Of a stretch of 64,000 bases of DNA, positions 55,165 to 64,000 are shown one piece after another; positions within the stretch are counted from its first letter, which is position 1, and every line of letters begins with the position of its first letter. Origin of the DNA: Persicaria tinctoria (Eukaryota > Streptophyta > Magnoliopsida > Caryophyllales > Polygonaceae); assembly GCA_037127255.1 (NCBI GenBank), contig JBANSL010000016.1, positions 8,992,501-9,056,500 on the forward strand. Reading direction: 5' to 3'. The position numbers and the translations under genes were made by a program. Under the pieces are notes generated by a model that saw nothing but the letters and a program-made list of their open reading frames with translations, was not told the origin of the DNA and made no database searches.

Positions 55165-56078
55165 CTGCTCACTTGAATAAAAATTAAAATCACGAAAAAC
55201 TTTACCCCAAGTCTCCGGCCGTATGAAAGGAAATTGCGAAGAAGCAAGACGAGAGAGGCCAAAAGCTAAAGCTCCAACATCAGGTGAAGGCCGCACATGG
55301 TGGAGTCGAAAAGTAAGATGCACCGAGGGTGTAACCATACACGAGCACGAGTCCTCACCAGCTTGAAACGCCAAAACAAACCTGCAACAAGTGAAATAAA
55401 CCACCGGTTTCGACGCTTCCGCCCTGTTTTCAGCTTCACCGGCTCCGACCTGGTTCTGTCGATGACTTCGTCTACTGGGGCTTGGTTTACCATGTTAGCG
55501 AACCAATCTCAATTCGTTTTTCCGTCTTGATGTTTTTTTTATTGTTGTTCATTTTGTCTGCTTTGGCCCGTTTTCATTCGCCTCTGTTTTGACTATCTAG
55601 TAGTCGTTTGCGATCTTGTTATCGTCCTTGAGGGTTTGGGATGAGTTTGAGTGTTTTCAGGGGCAATGGTTTGGCTTGGAGTCGGGTTTGTGGGTTGATG
55701 TGCAGTGCTATTTTTGTTGTGTTGCAGGCTTCTTTGAGTAGTGTTTGATTTGTCATGTTCGATGACATCGTGGATGTGCGTTGACATCTGATGACTCTTT
55801 TGAGTCCATAGTCTAAGGTGTCGCGCCTCTTGAGTCACACCCCTACTCCTCTTGGGTCACAGACATGACTCAAGATGGGTAGGGTCTATTTTTTTTAAAA
55901 AAAAAATGGGATGTGTGGTGTAGATAGTAAAATTTAGGGTGTATAAATCACTCCCTTATATGGTATAGTATAAGATATGGTATAGTATAAGATGGGTAGG
56001 GTCTATCTTTAAAAAAAAATAAAAAAAATGGAATGTGTGGTGTAGATTAAAATTTTAGGTGTATAAATCACTCCCTTA

Positions 56079-56435
56079 GACTAACTCCAATGGAATTGTG
56101 TAAATGCTTAAATATGCACATTTTGATGCAAATTGTGCTCCAATGATTACTTTTGAGTGTTTAAAATGTGCACATTTGCACACAAAGTGCTCAAATATAA
56201 GCACATCCCCTCCCCCATGTGCAAAAACTTTTTATCACTTTTCAATAAAGTAAAGTCATTTCTATTAGTTGTTTTTAAGTTTTTTCTTTTCCTTTTTAAT
56301 TTAATCACAATTACTTAGAGATAGGTGTATAAAATGCACATATAACCAATGGAGTAAAACATCAAAAAGTGATGTGCATTTTTAAATATCTTGTGCAAAT
56401 ATGTACATTTGCACAATTAACCATTGGAGTTAGTC
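56079..56435. mobile_element. Tourist-like MITE (copy 1)
   Basis: The ends GACTAACTCCAATGG and its complement are flanked by TTA on each side (56076-56078 and 56436-56438). The arms share TGTGCAAAT and ATGCACATT motifs. The duplicate lies at 63048-63404. Confidence 0.8.
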
Positions 56436-56529
56436 TTATATGGTATAGTATAATTATTTTACCGAGTGTTTAATTTCACAACAACAACAAAATCATTAAA
56501 AAATCAAGATAAAATAATAGTGTAAATCA

Positions 56530-56790
56530 AACAATCATAAACACTTGGTGTCAACCTTGCTATAGAGAATGTCCGTCGTGGTAGGGGACGACCTAAAAAG
56601 AAGTGGATAGAGGTGATCAAACAAGACGTGTCCTCCTTAAACTTTGAGGAAAGTAGGGTATGCGATAGGACACTATGGAGGAGGGCTTTCGGTGTCATCT
56701 CAAAAGAGTCGGGAAAAGAATGTGTATATCTCGACCCCTCAAACCCCACTCGAAGCGGGATATCCTGAGATGTTGTTGTACATAAACTTC
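56530..56790 (+). pseudogene. retroelement C-terminal fragment
   Basis: The frame reads NVRRGRGRPKKKWIEVIKQD, then VCDRTLWRRAFGV and KECVYLDPSNPTRSGIS. The pattern RGRPKxxWxxVIxxD...DRxxWRRxxxV is common at the ends of plant non-LTR retrotransposon proteins. A part of its tail (CATCTCAAAAGAGT through GATGTTGTTGTAC) is repeated at 57048-57138. There is no upstream reverse transcriptase. Confidence 0.5.
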
Positions 56791-57031
56791 GGGTTAGTTA
56801 GAGCAAGGAGAGGCATGGAGGCATAGCCTTTTTTACCTTTTTTTTTTGTATCTTTCTTGCTCTACCCACTATTCTGTCCTTGCCCCTCCATTTCTGTTCT
56901 GGAACCCACTATTCTGTCTTTGCCCCTCCATTGCTGTTCTGGAATTTGCTTTGCACCTGGTTGCGTTGTCAATTTTTCAATCTACTCCATCTATTATATT
57001 ATACTGATTCGCTACTTATTAGTCTAAACCT

Positions 57032-57268
57032 AAGTCATTCAAAAACATCATCTCAAAAGAGTTAGGAAAAGAATGTGTACATCTCGACCCCTCAAACCCC
57101 ACTCGAAGCGGGATATCCTGAGATGTTGTTGTACATTAACTTCGACATATGAACTTCCTGAGCACCAGGGGGAAAAAAACATTGTTACACACGCAGCGTC
57201 CGTATCAAAACACATCAGGAGCAACGAAGCAATTTTACTTAAATGAACTTCCCTGACACTGAAAACAG
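57032..57268. other. 3' flank of RRP4 with a duplicated repeat tail
   Basis: The sequence at about 57048-57138 repeats the end of the retroelement fragment at 56694-56787 (ATCTCGACCCCTCAAACCCC). The rest is the probable 3' untranslated region of the RRP4 gene. Confidence 0.6.
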
Positions 57269-59285
57269 TCAAACTTTCTTGCTCTTGTGTCGTCTCTCAG
57301 CCTCCGCCTCAGCAGCCAGAACTAAGAACTCAGGTGCAAGCATGTCATGCACTTCAATACTGCGATCAGTGCTCAAACCAACAAGGTTCATTATCACTTC
57401 ATTTGTGATACTGAAGCCCAGCTTGGACAACACCCGAATGGCATTTGCTATCCTGCATATGGTCAGTCTAGTTTCCAAGAGGGTTTGGGCGCCTTCTTCG
57501 TGACCCAGAGAATTAGTTGGGTTAGAGACTTCGTCTCCCTCCGTCATCATGGTGTCAATGGCTCCAATGCGTTCCCCAACCCAGATGAATCCATTACACC
57601 CAAGTACTAGGGTAACTGCGTGTTCCTCAAGGTTGTAGAAATGATGCTTGCGTCTTCTTACCAAATAAGAGGGTACTTTAAGCAGTTGGCCCCTTTCAAG
57701 CTTCAAGATGAGAATTACAGAAGCTGGTAAATTAATTGTGATCTTAGAGGTTACAGTGTAATTTTAGACAACTATAAGAACATACCTTGCCATACTTCTC
57801 ACTTCTCGCTTGAAGCTGGATCGTGCCATCATGCTGCAGATTACGAACTTCAGCCTGAGAGGAACACACTGATGTTAAAAATGAGGCTATATGTAAATGG
57901 AATAATGGACCCTTCGAATTATAGGTACAAATAAGAGACAAGCATGCATGACATGAAGGAATACAGACACGATATTTTGACTTACACAGATCACATCATT
58001 CTCGACAAAAATGTTTCGCATGTTTAGCTCATCTAAAGCCGTTCTCCTCCTCTAGCAACCACAAAGGTTCCAAAGTTAGTCTTTGTCAGCTTAGTTGAAA
58101 ACAAGCTAATGGAGATATGAACTTGAAAGAAGTTGCAAGTAAGAAGCCTGCGCTTACAGATCTTCAATTATGCAATTATAATTACAACCCAGATAAATAA
58201 GCAATATACATCAGAATACAACAAGCTGAAATCAATAACATAGAACCACTAGAAAGTGCTCATGGATTGATTCTTGGCAGGATCAGGTGGAAATTGAATA
58301 ATCCGCTTTAATCGGAAAAATATATCAGCAAAAACAAAGAAAAAAAGGTACCTGGATCCCATCAGGCATGTTGATTGAAGAAAGCAGCAAAACAGCATCT
58401 TGGTTTGCAATGATCTCAATTCTCCAACTCTTCTGAGTGACCTGAATATAAGATAAAAACTTAGCTATTTAAGCAGCACAAAGAGTGAAGACCCCCCTAG
58501 CAGCAAATGTTGGCAACTAGACCAATCTTCACAGATCCTTGATTGAAGCTCAAAGTATCAACAATTCCCAAGTCCTTTTGCTCTAGCCTAATTCCTATTT
58601 TATCTTTAAAGAGTCTCGGATTTCAAACACCAATAATCTTCAAATGGGGTTGCCACAGTCCTCAGTCCTCATTTGTTCAGTTGGAAAAAAAAAGGCATAA
58701 TAAGATCTTCTCAAGTGAAAATCAACAAGTTCTGCCGAAAACAAGGTCAATCCAAGGATACAAAACACAGAAACCAGCAAACGAACTCCAGCCTCTTAAT
58801 CACGAGAAGATATTACCTCAATGACACGCCCTACCACGATATCTCCGGTCTCTGGCTTGTATCTGCAATCAATTATCTAGGCTCAACAATTTATAGTGAG
58901 TGGAACAAATCGTTTAAAAACTGAATAACAATGTGATATGTACCTGGACCTCAACGATCGAACATATACGAGCTTGTTAACGCGTTCTATAACTCCACAA
59001 GTCGTGGCCACCAGTTGGCCGTCGAGCTCGGAGGTCCCATGGCCCCTACACAATTGCAGAAAAGAAAAGCCACCGATAAGGAAAAGTTAGGGTTTCGGAA
59101 GGTGGGAGAAAAGGGGTTAAAAAGCAGTACTTGAGAATGGCGTCTTCGAGATTGACGGGGATGTCATCGCCGACGGCGACAACAGCGTTGGGATTGGCTT
59201 TGGTGGAAAGTGAATCGAGCTTATCGAGAGCTCTTTGCAGCCGAAGCTTCTGCGTTTGGTTCAATGGCAGCTTGATTTCTCTCAT
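57269..59285 (-). CDS. RRP4: exosome complex component RRP4
   Basis: Seven exons: 59131-59285, 58944-59045, 58817-58862, 58352-58441, 57986-58051, 57786-57854 and 57269-57700. They sum to 960 bases, 319 codons plus stop, close to plant RRP4. An N-terminal domain (MREIKLPLNQTQKLRLQRAL...) leads to GHGTSELDGQLVATTCGVIE. An S1-type RNA-binding domain follows (YKPETGDIVVGRVIEV, then SWRIEIIANQDAVLLLSSIN), with RRTALDELNMRNIF and EVRNLQHDGTIQLQARSEKY. A KH-type domain around LGCNGFIWVGE completes the cap subunit. RRP4 is one of three RNA-binding caps on the nine-subunit ring of the RNA exosome, which degrades and trims RNA in nucleus and cytoplasm. No frame damage is seen. Confidence 0.96.
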
Positions 59286-59324
59286 TTCTCTACCAGGTTC
59301 AGTCGATTCGATTCCTCCGGATAA

Positions 59325-59340
59325 AAACCCTAAACCCTAG
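59325..59340 (-). promoter_or_regulatory. telo-box in the RRP4 5' region
   Basis: On plus, AAACCCTAAACCCTAG (telo-box AAACCCTAA plus a second half) lies 40-55 bases upstream of the RRP4 start codon. A GCCCA/TGGGC site II-like motif is nearby (CAGCCCAAAC at about 59398-59407). Telo-box plus site II is a known arrangement in plant genes for translation and RNA-processing factors. Confidence 0.55.
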
Positions 59341-59407
59341 GCTGTTGCTTCAAAGTTCAAACCGTGGCGGCAACTTCTGACCAAACCAAAATTTTACAGC
59401 CCAAACT

Positions 59408-60097
59408 TTGCCCTAAAACGCTCGTCGTTAATTATTTACAATTTGAGTACGGACTAAAATTTAACCCATAAATTAAGGTCAAGCTTTTTTAATTTGCATA
59501 AACCTACCCGCATCAGATTTGCACGTAGAAACTAAATATATCGTAAATCAGAGTTTAAGGGTGCACATCCATATAAATGTGGTGTCTTAAACTTTGATTT
59601 GACTTCAATTTCCAGTGTATATGTGCATGTTAATTCGGACGTAGCACCACGTTTTGCTTAATCAGGATTTGTGATGTATCTAACAACCGTCTTTGCAGTG
59701 CCCGCTTTTGCCTTCAACGTCGTGTCTCGTGTCATGCCCACACTTATACAAGCTTTTGGAACTATGCAACATCACCTTGTTTGACAATTGGATTTTTTTA
59801 GGGAAAGGAAGAGGTGATAAATTAAAAAATGAAAGTGAAGGGAAGAGAAAATTAATTTATTATTATTATTATTATTATTATTATCAAATTTCACCATTTT
59901 GATGGGTTATTAAATCATATCAGATTGAACAACAACAAAAAAAACTTAAAAAAAATTCATACAATGATCAATAATTCGGGCGACACCTGAGAAATACTTT
60001 CACTCGAAGTCGATCCGACTCGCCCACTCACCAATCACCTATTCAATATCCAAATTATATCGGATTTTCCATAAAATGCAAGTGTCAAGTGAGGTTA
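59408..60097. other. upstream flank of RRP4 with microsatellite
   Basis: An ATT microsatellite lies at about 59858-59884. No gene or other bounded repeat is recognised. Confidence 0.5.
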
Positions 60098-60428
60098 GAG
60101 CATCCGCATCTCTCGAACCCATTTGGGTTTCTTAACTCCACTTTTTATCTTTCTCTCTCTTTACTATTCTTTAAACAACACATTATACATTTTCACTCAC
60201 GTCCCTAGAACACATAAGAGTTTCTTAACTCCCTTTTATCTTTTATCTCTTCACTCTTCTTTCAACTATTTTTTTGATGTAGTCCCCAATTTCTCTCTTT
60301 TGTAGGGTGTTTAAGAGTTCCTTAGGAGAGAACATGTCAAATCATTCCTTAACCCATTTTTACAATCTAAAATAAAATAATATTAAATTTCTTAAATTTG
60401 GGTTAAATAACCCCCATTGCCCATACTC
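60098..60428. mobile_element. Tourist-like MITE
   Basis: The ends GAGCATCCGCATCTCTCGAA and (complement) GAGTATGGGCAATGGGGGTT are flanked by TTA (60095-60097 and 60429-60431). Ends of the GAGCATC/GAGTATG type are frequent in plant Tourist MITEs. Confidence 0.65.
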
Positions 60429-60584
60429 TTAGCGTCCCTAAAAGTCCATAAACAAAAACCAATAAAAATATCTAATCCTTTTTCATTTTCATAATACGGC
60501 AAACAAACATGTATTTAACCAATCAATTTAGTGAATTTGTAAGTTCAATTTAACACAAGACACACAATGCAATCAATTATTTAG

Positions 60585-60657
60585 GATAAAATTGCACAAA
60601 ACCACCCCTTGGCCGCTGTGAAAAATGGCTTAAATAAGTGGCGTTTTTTTTTTGCAA
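60585..60657. repeat. fragment of the AAAACCACCCCTT-type MULE repeat
   Basis: AAATTGCACAAAACCACCCC resembles the ends of the MULE-type MITEs at 5359 and 5961. It is cut at 60658 by the start of the Helitron array. Confidence 0.5.
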
Positions 60658-61794
60658 TCTATATAAACTCTTAATTTAGAAGAGTTTAGGATGACGTGTC
60701 AAACTTAGATGAATTTTAGGAGTCTCGACCAACCATTTTTTTGCCATTATTTTTTATTTTCTTTAATTCTATTTTTTTTCTTCTTTTTCCTTTAATTCAT
60801 TTTTTTCTCTAATTTTACTAACTATCTATATAAACTCTTAATTTAGAAGAGTTTAGGATGCCGTGTCAAACTTAGATGAATTTTAGGAGTCTCGACCAAC
60901 CATTTTTTTTGCCATTTTTCTTTGATTTTCTTTAATTCTATTTTTTTTCTTCTTTTTCCTTTAATTCATTTTTTTCTCTAATTTTACTAACTATCTATAT
61001 CTATATAAACTCTTAATTTAGAAGAGTTTAGGATGACGTGTCAAACTTAGATGAATTTTAGGAGTCTCGACCAACCATTTTTTTTTTCTTTAATTCTATT
61101 TTTTTTTCCTTCTTTTTCCTTTAATTCATTTTTTTCTCTAATTTTACTAACTATCTATATAAACTCTTAATTTAGAAGAGTTTAGGACAACGTGTCAAAC
61201 TTAGATGAATTTTAGGAGTCTCGACCAACCTTTTTTTTTTGCCATTTTTCTTTGATTTTCTTTAATTCTATTTTTTTTTTCTTTTTTTTCCTTTATTTCA
61301 TTTTTTTCTCTAATTTTACTAACTATCTATATCTATATAAACTCTTAATTTAGAAGAATTTAGGATGACGTGTCAAGCTTAGATGAATTTTAGGAGTCTT
61401 GACCAACCATTTATTTTACCATTTTTCTTTGATTCTCTTTAATTCTATTTTTTTCTTCTTTTTCCTTTAATTCTTTTTTTTCTCTAATTTTACTAACTAT
61501 TGGGCTTAATTCAACACATTAATCTTAGCCTAAATTATAATTTTAGTAGTTTTTTCTCTCTAAAAAAAAATCTATATAAACTCTTAATTTAGAAGAGTTT
61601 AGGATGACGTGTCAAGCTTAGATGAATTTTAGGAGTCTCGACCAACCATTTTTTTTGCTATTTTTCTTTGATTTTCTTTAATTCTATTTTTTTTTCTTCT
61701 TTTTCCTTTAATTATTTTTTTCCCCTCTAATTTTACTAACTATTATATAAACTCTTAATTTAGAAGAGTTTAGGATGACGTGTCAAGCTTAGAT
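60658..61794 (+). mobile_element. tandem array of Helitron 5' ends
   Basis: Seven copies of a unit start at 60658, 60825, 61000, 61154, 61332, 61571 and about 61743. Each begins TCTATATAAACTCTTAATTT (the last lacks the first bases), continues with the palindrome partner AGAAGAGTTTAGGATGACGT, then CTTAGATGAATTTTAGGAGT and a T-rich tail. The first is preceded by A. It is the same 5' terminus as in the Helitron at 11531-12421, here on plus. No hairpin/CTRR 3' end is present before the window edge. The last unit stops at GCTTAGAT and switches directly into the duplicated block at 61795. Confidence 0.8.
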
Positions 61795-64000
61795 GAATAC
61801 TCCGTATATGTGTGTTAGAAATCGGCATATGAAAATTAATACTCCACCGTATTTCGTTTTTGACATAATCTGGAATGTTCATCATATGAGGAAGGGGCAT
61901 TACTGTAATTGCAGAAACAACCATAAATAAGTTAATTAATTAAGGAATTTGTTCCAAAAACCAATTGGAGAAGACTCAAAGTCTCAAACGAAGCAAGGAA
62001 TTTCGCATTAATTAATGTTGAAATGGGCCAACCCACCTGACTAAGCAAGCACATGCCCCCGTAGCCACGTCAGCAACTGTTACGCGAAACACATCACTGG
62101 AACCACTTAAATCTCGCCACGTGGCTTATAAATCTGCTCACTTGAATAAAAATTAAAATCACGAAAAACTTTACCCCAAGTCTCCGGCCGTATGAAAGGA
62201 AATTGCGAAGAAGCAAGACGAGAGAGGCCAAAAGCTAAAGCTCCAACATCAGGTGAAGGCCGCACATGGTGGAGTCGAAAAGTAAGATGCACCGAGGGTG
62301 TAACCATACACGAGCACGAGTCCTCACCAGCTTGAAACGCCAAAACAAACCTGCAACAAGTGAAATAAACCACCGGTTTCGACGCTTCCGCCCTGTTTTC
62401 AGCTTCACCGGCTCCGACCTGGTTCTGTCGATGACTTCGTCTACTGGGGCTTGGTTTACCATGTTAGCGAACCAATCTCAATTCGTTTTTCCGTCTTGAT
62501 GTTTTTTTTATTGTTGTTCATTTTGTCTGCTTTGGCCCGTTTTCATTCGCCTCTGTTTTGACTATCTAGTAGTCGTTTGCGATCTTGTTATCGTCCTTGA
62601 GGGTTTGGGATGAGTTTGAGTGTTTTCAGGGGCAATGGTTTGGCTTGGAGTCGGGTTTGTGGGTTGATGTGCAGTGCTATTTTTGTTGTGTTGCAGGCTT
62701 CTTTGAGTAGTGTTTGATTTGTCATGTTCGATGACATCGTGGATGTGCGTTGACATCTGATGACTCTTTTGAGTCCATAGTCTAAGGTGTCGCGCCTCTT
62801 GAGTCACACCCCTACTCCTCTTGGGTCACAGACATGACTCAAGATGGGTAGGGTCTATTTTTTTTAAAAAAAAAATGGGATGTGTGGTGTAGATAGTAAA
62901 ATTTAGGGTGTATAAATCACTCCCTTATATGGTATAGTATAAGATATGGTATAGTATAAGATGGGTAGGGTCTATCTTTAAAAAAAAATAAAAAAAATGG
63001 AATGTGTGGTGTAGATTAAAATTTTAGGTGTATAAATCACTCCCTTAGACTAACTCCAATGGAATTGTGTAAATGCTTAAATATGCACATTTTGATGCAA
63101 ATTGTGCTCCAATGATTACTTTTGAGTGTTTAAAATGTGCACATTTGCACACAAAGTGCTCAAATATAAGCACATCCCCTCCCCCATGTGCAAAAACTTT
63201 TTATCACTTTTCAATAAAGTAAAGTCATTTCTATTAGTTGTTTTTAAGTTTTTTCTTTTCCTTTTTAATTTAATCACAATTACTTAGAGATAGGTGTATA
63301 AAATGCACATATAACCAATGGAGTAAAACATCAAAAAGTGATGTGCATTTTTAAATATCTTGTGCAAATATGTACATTTGCACAATTAACCATTGGAGTT
63401 AGTCTTATATGGTATAGTATAATTATTTTACCGAGTGTTTAATTTCACAACAACAACAAAATCATTAAAAAATCAAGATAAAATAATAGTGTAAATCAAA
63501 CAATCATAAACACTTGGTGTCAACCTTGCTATAGAGAATGTCCGTCGTGGTAGGGGACGACCTAAAAAGAAGTGGATAGAGGTGATCAAACAAGACGTGT
63601 CCTCCTTAAACTTTGAGGAAAGTAGGGTATGCGATAGGACACTATGGAGGAGGGCTTTCGGTGTCATCTCAAAAGAGTCGGGAAAAGAATGTGTATATCT
63701 CGACCCCTCAAACCCCACTCGAAGCGGGATATCCTGAGATGTTGTTGTACATAAACTTCGGGTTAGTTAGAGCAAGGAGAGGCATGGAGGCATAGCCTTT
63801 TTTACCTTTTTTTTTTGTATCTTTCTTGCTCTACCCACTATTCTGTCCTTGCCCCTCCATTTCTGTTCTGGAACCCACTATTCTGTCTTTGCCCCTCCAT
63901 TGCTGTTCTGGAATTTGCTTTGCACCTGGTTGCGTTGTCAATTTTTCAATCTACTCCATCTATTATATTATACTGATTCGCTACTTATTAGTCTAAACCT
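61795..64000. repeat. 2.2-kb duplicated block, copy 2 (continues past the window)
   Basis: This matches 54826-57031 base for base as far as I can see, including low-complexity tracts, the G-box/TATA core promoter (62117-62133), the 47-codon ORF (62192-62335), the Tourist-like MITE (63048-63404) and the retroelement tail (about 63500-63760). The junction carries a short shared word GAATACTCCG. Everything right of 64000 is unknown. Confidence 0.92.
63048..63404. mobile_element. Tourist-like MITE (copy 2)
   Basis: The second copy of the element at 56079-56435, with the same GACTAACTCCAATGG ends and TTA flanks. It was duplicated as part of the block rather than inserted separately. Confidence 0.8.

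Larger units (their letters stand above)
54826..57031. repeat. 2.2-kb duplicated block, copy 1
   Basis: From GAATACTCCGTATATGTG onward, this segment reappears at 61795-64000 at an offset of 6,969 bases. By eye I found no difference, but that is not a full alignment. It contains a plant core promoter (G box CCACGTGG at 55148-55155 and TATAAAT at 55158-55164), an unrecognised 47-codon ORF from 55223, a Tourist-like MITE (56079-56435) and a LINE-like tail (about 56530-56790). The true right limit is unknown, because copy 2 runs out of the window. Confidence 0.92.

Overview
The window is nuclear DNA of a flowering plant, most likely a eudicot. Its genes have many short introns with GT/AG borders and are widely spaced in AT-rich DNA. 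The recognisable proteins are plant families: a plant-type GATA factor with a C-terminal ASXH/DEUBAD region, Bax inhibitor 1, an NDR1/HIN1-like LEA_2 protein, the exosome subunit RRP4 and a Pumilio protein. Copies of Helitrons, Mutator-like elements (MULEs), hAT elements, PIF/Harbinger elements and Stowaway-type MITEs fill the space between them. The species cannot be named from the sequence.

Layout. 1-4.75 kb: LTR-type repeats, including a TG...CA element with a 5-bp target duplication and a nested hAT element. 4.8-15.9 kb: a pile of small DNA transposons, most with identifiable target-site duplications, two Helitrons, and a Pack-MULE-like element carrying fragments of an IBR5-type phosphatase, an AP2/ERF factor and a hexose transporter. 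16.6-17.6 kb (-): a six-repeat Pumilio gene with a doubtful N-terminus. 19.1-24.3 kb (-): an intact eight-exon GATA26/27-type gene of 542 codons. 25.5-31.8 kb: hAT elements, one with a LINE insertion inside it, a Stowaway MITE, a 32-bp tandem array and a large inverted repeat. 32.4-48.0 kb (+): a tandem duplication of a kelch-like gene. Copy A is frameshifted. Copy B is frameshifted and split by a 7,001-bp PIF/Harbinger element that carries a Myb/SANT gene, a damaged transposase and an unexpected coiled-coil ORF. A degraded MULE with palindromic subterminal arrays sits upstream of copy B. 49.1-49.7 kb (+): an LEA_2 gene. 51.4-53.6 kb (-): an intact six-exon Bax inhibitor 1 gene (243 codons). 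57.3-59.3 kb (-): an intact seven-exon RRP4 gene (319 codons). 60.1-64 kb: a Tourist-like MITE, a tandem array of Helitron 5' ends, and a 2.2-kb block that looks identical to 54.8-57.0 kb and runs off the window.

The four intact genes (GATA, LEA_2, BI-1, RRP4) are unrelated housekeeping or stress functions and do not form a pathway. The main interest lies in transposon biology: gene-fragment capture, a three-gene Harbinger element caught with its empty site available in a paralogue, MULE subterminal arrays, and an apparently very recent duplication joined to Helitron 5' termini. Exon borders come from reading frame, splice dinucleotides and family knowledge; exon lengths of the three spliced intact genes sum to whole codons. 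No database search or alignment program was run.
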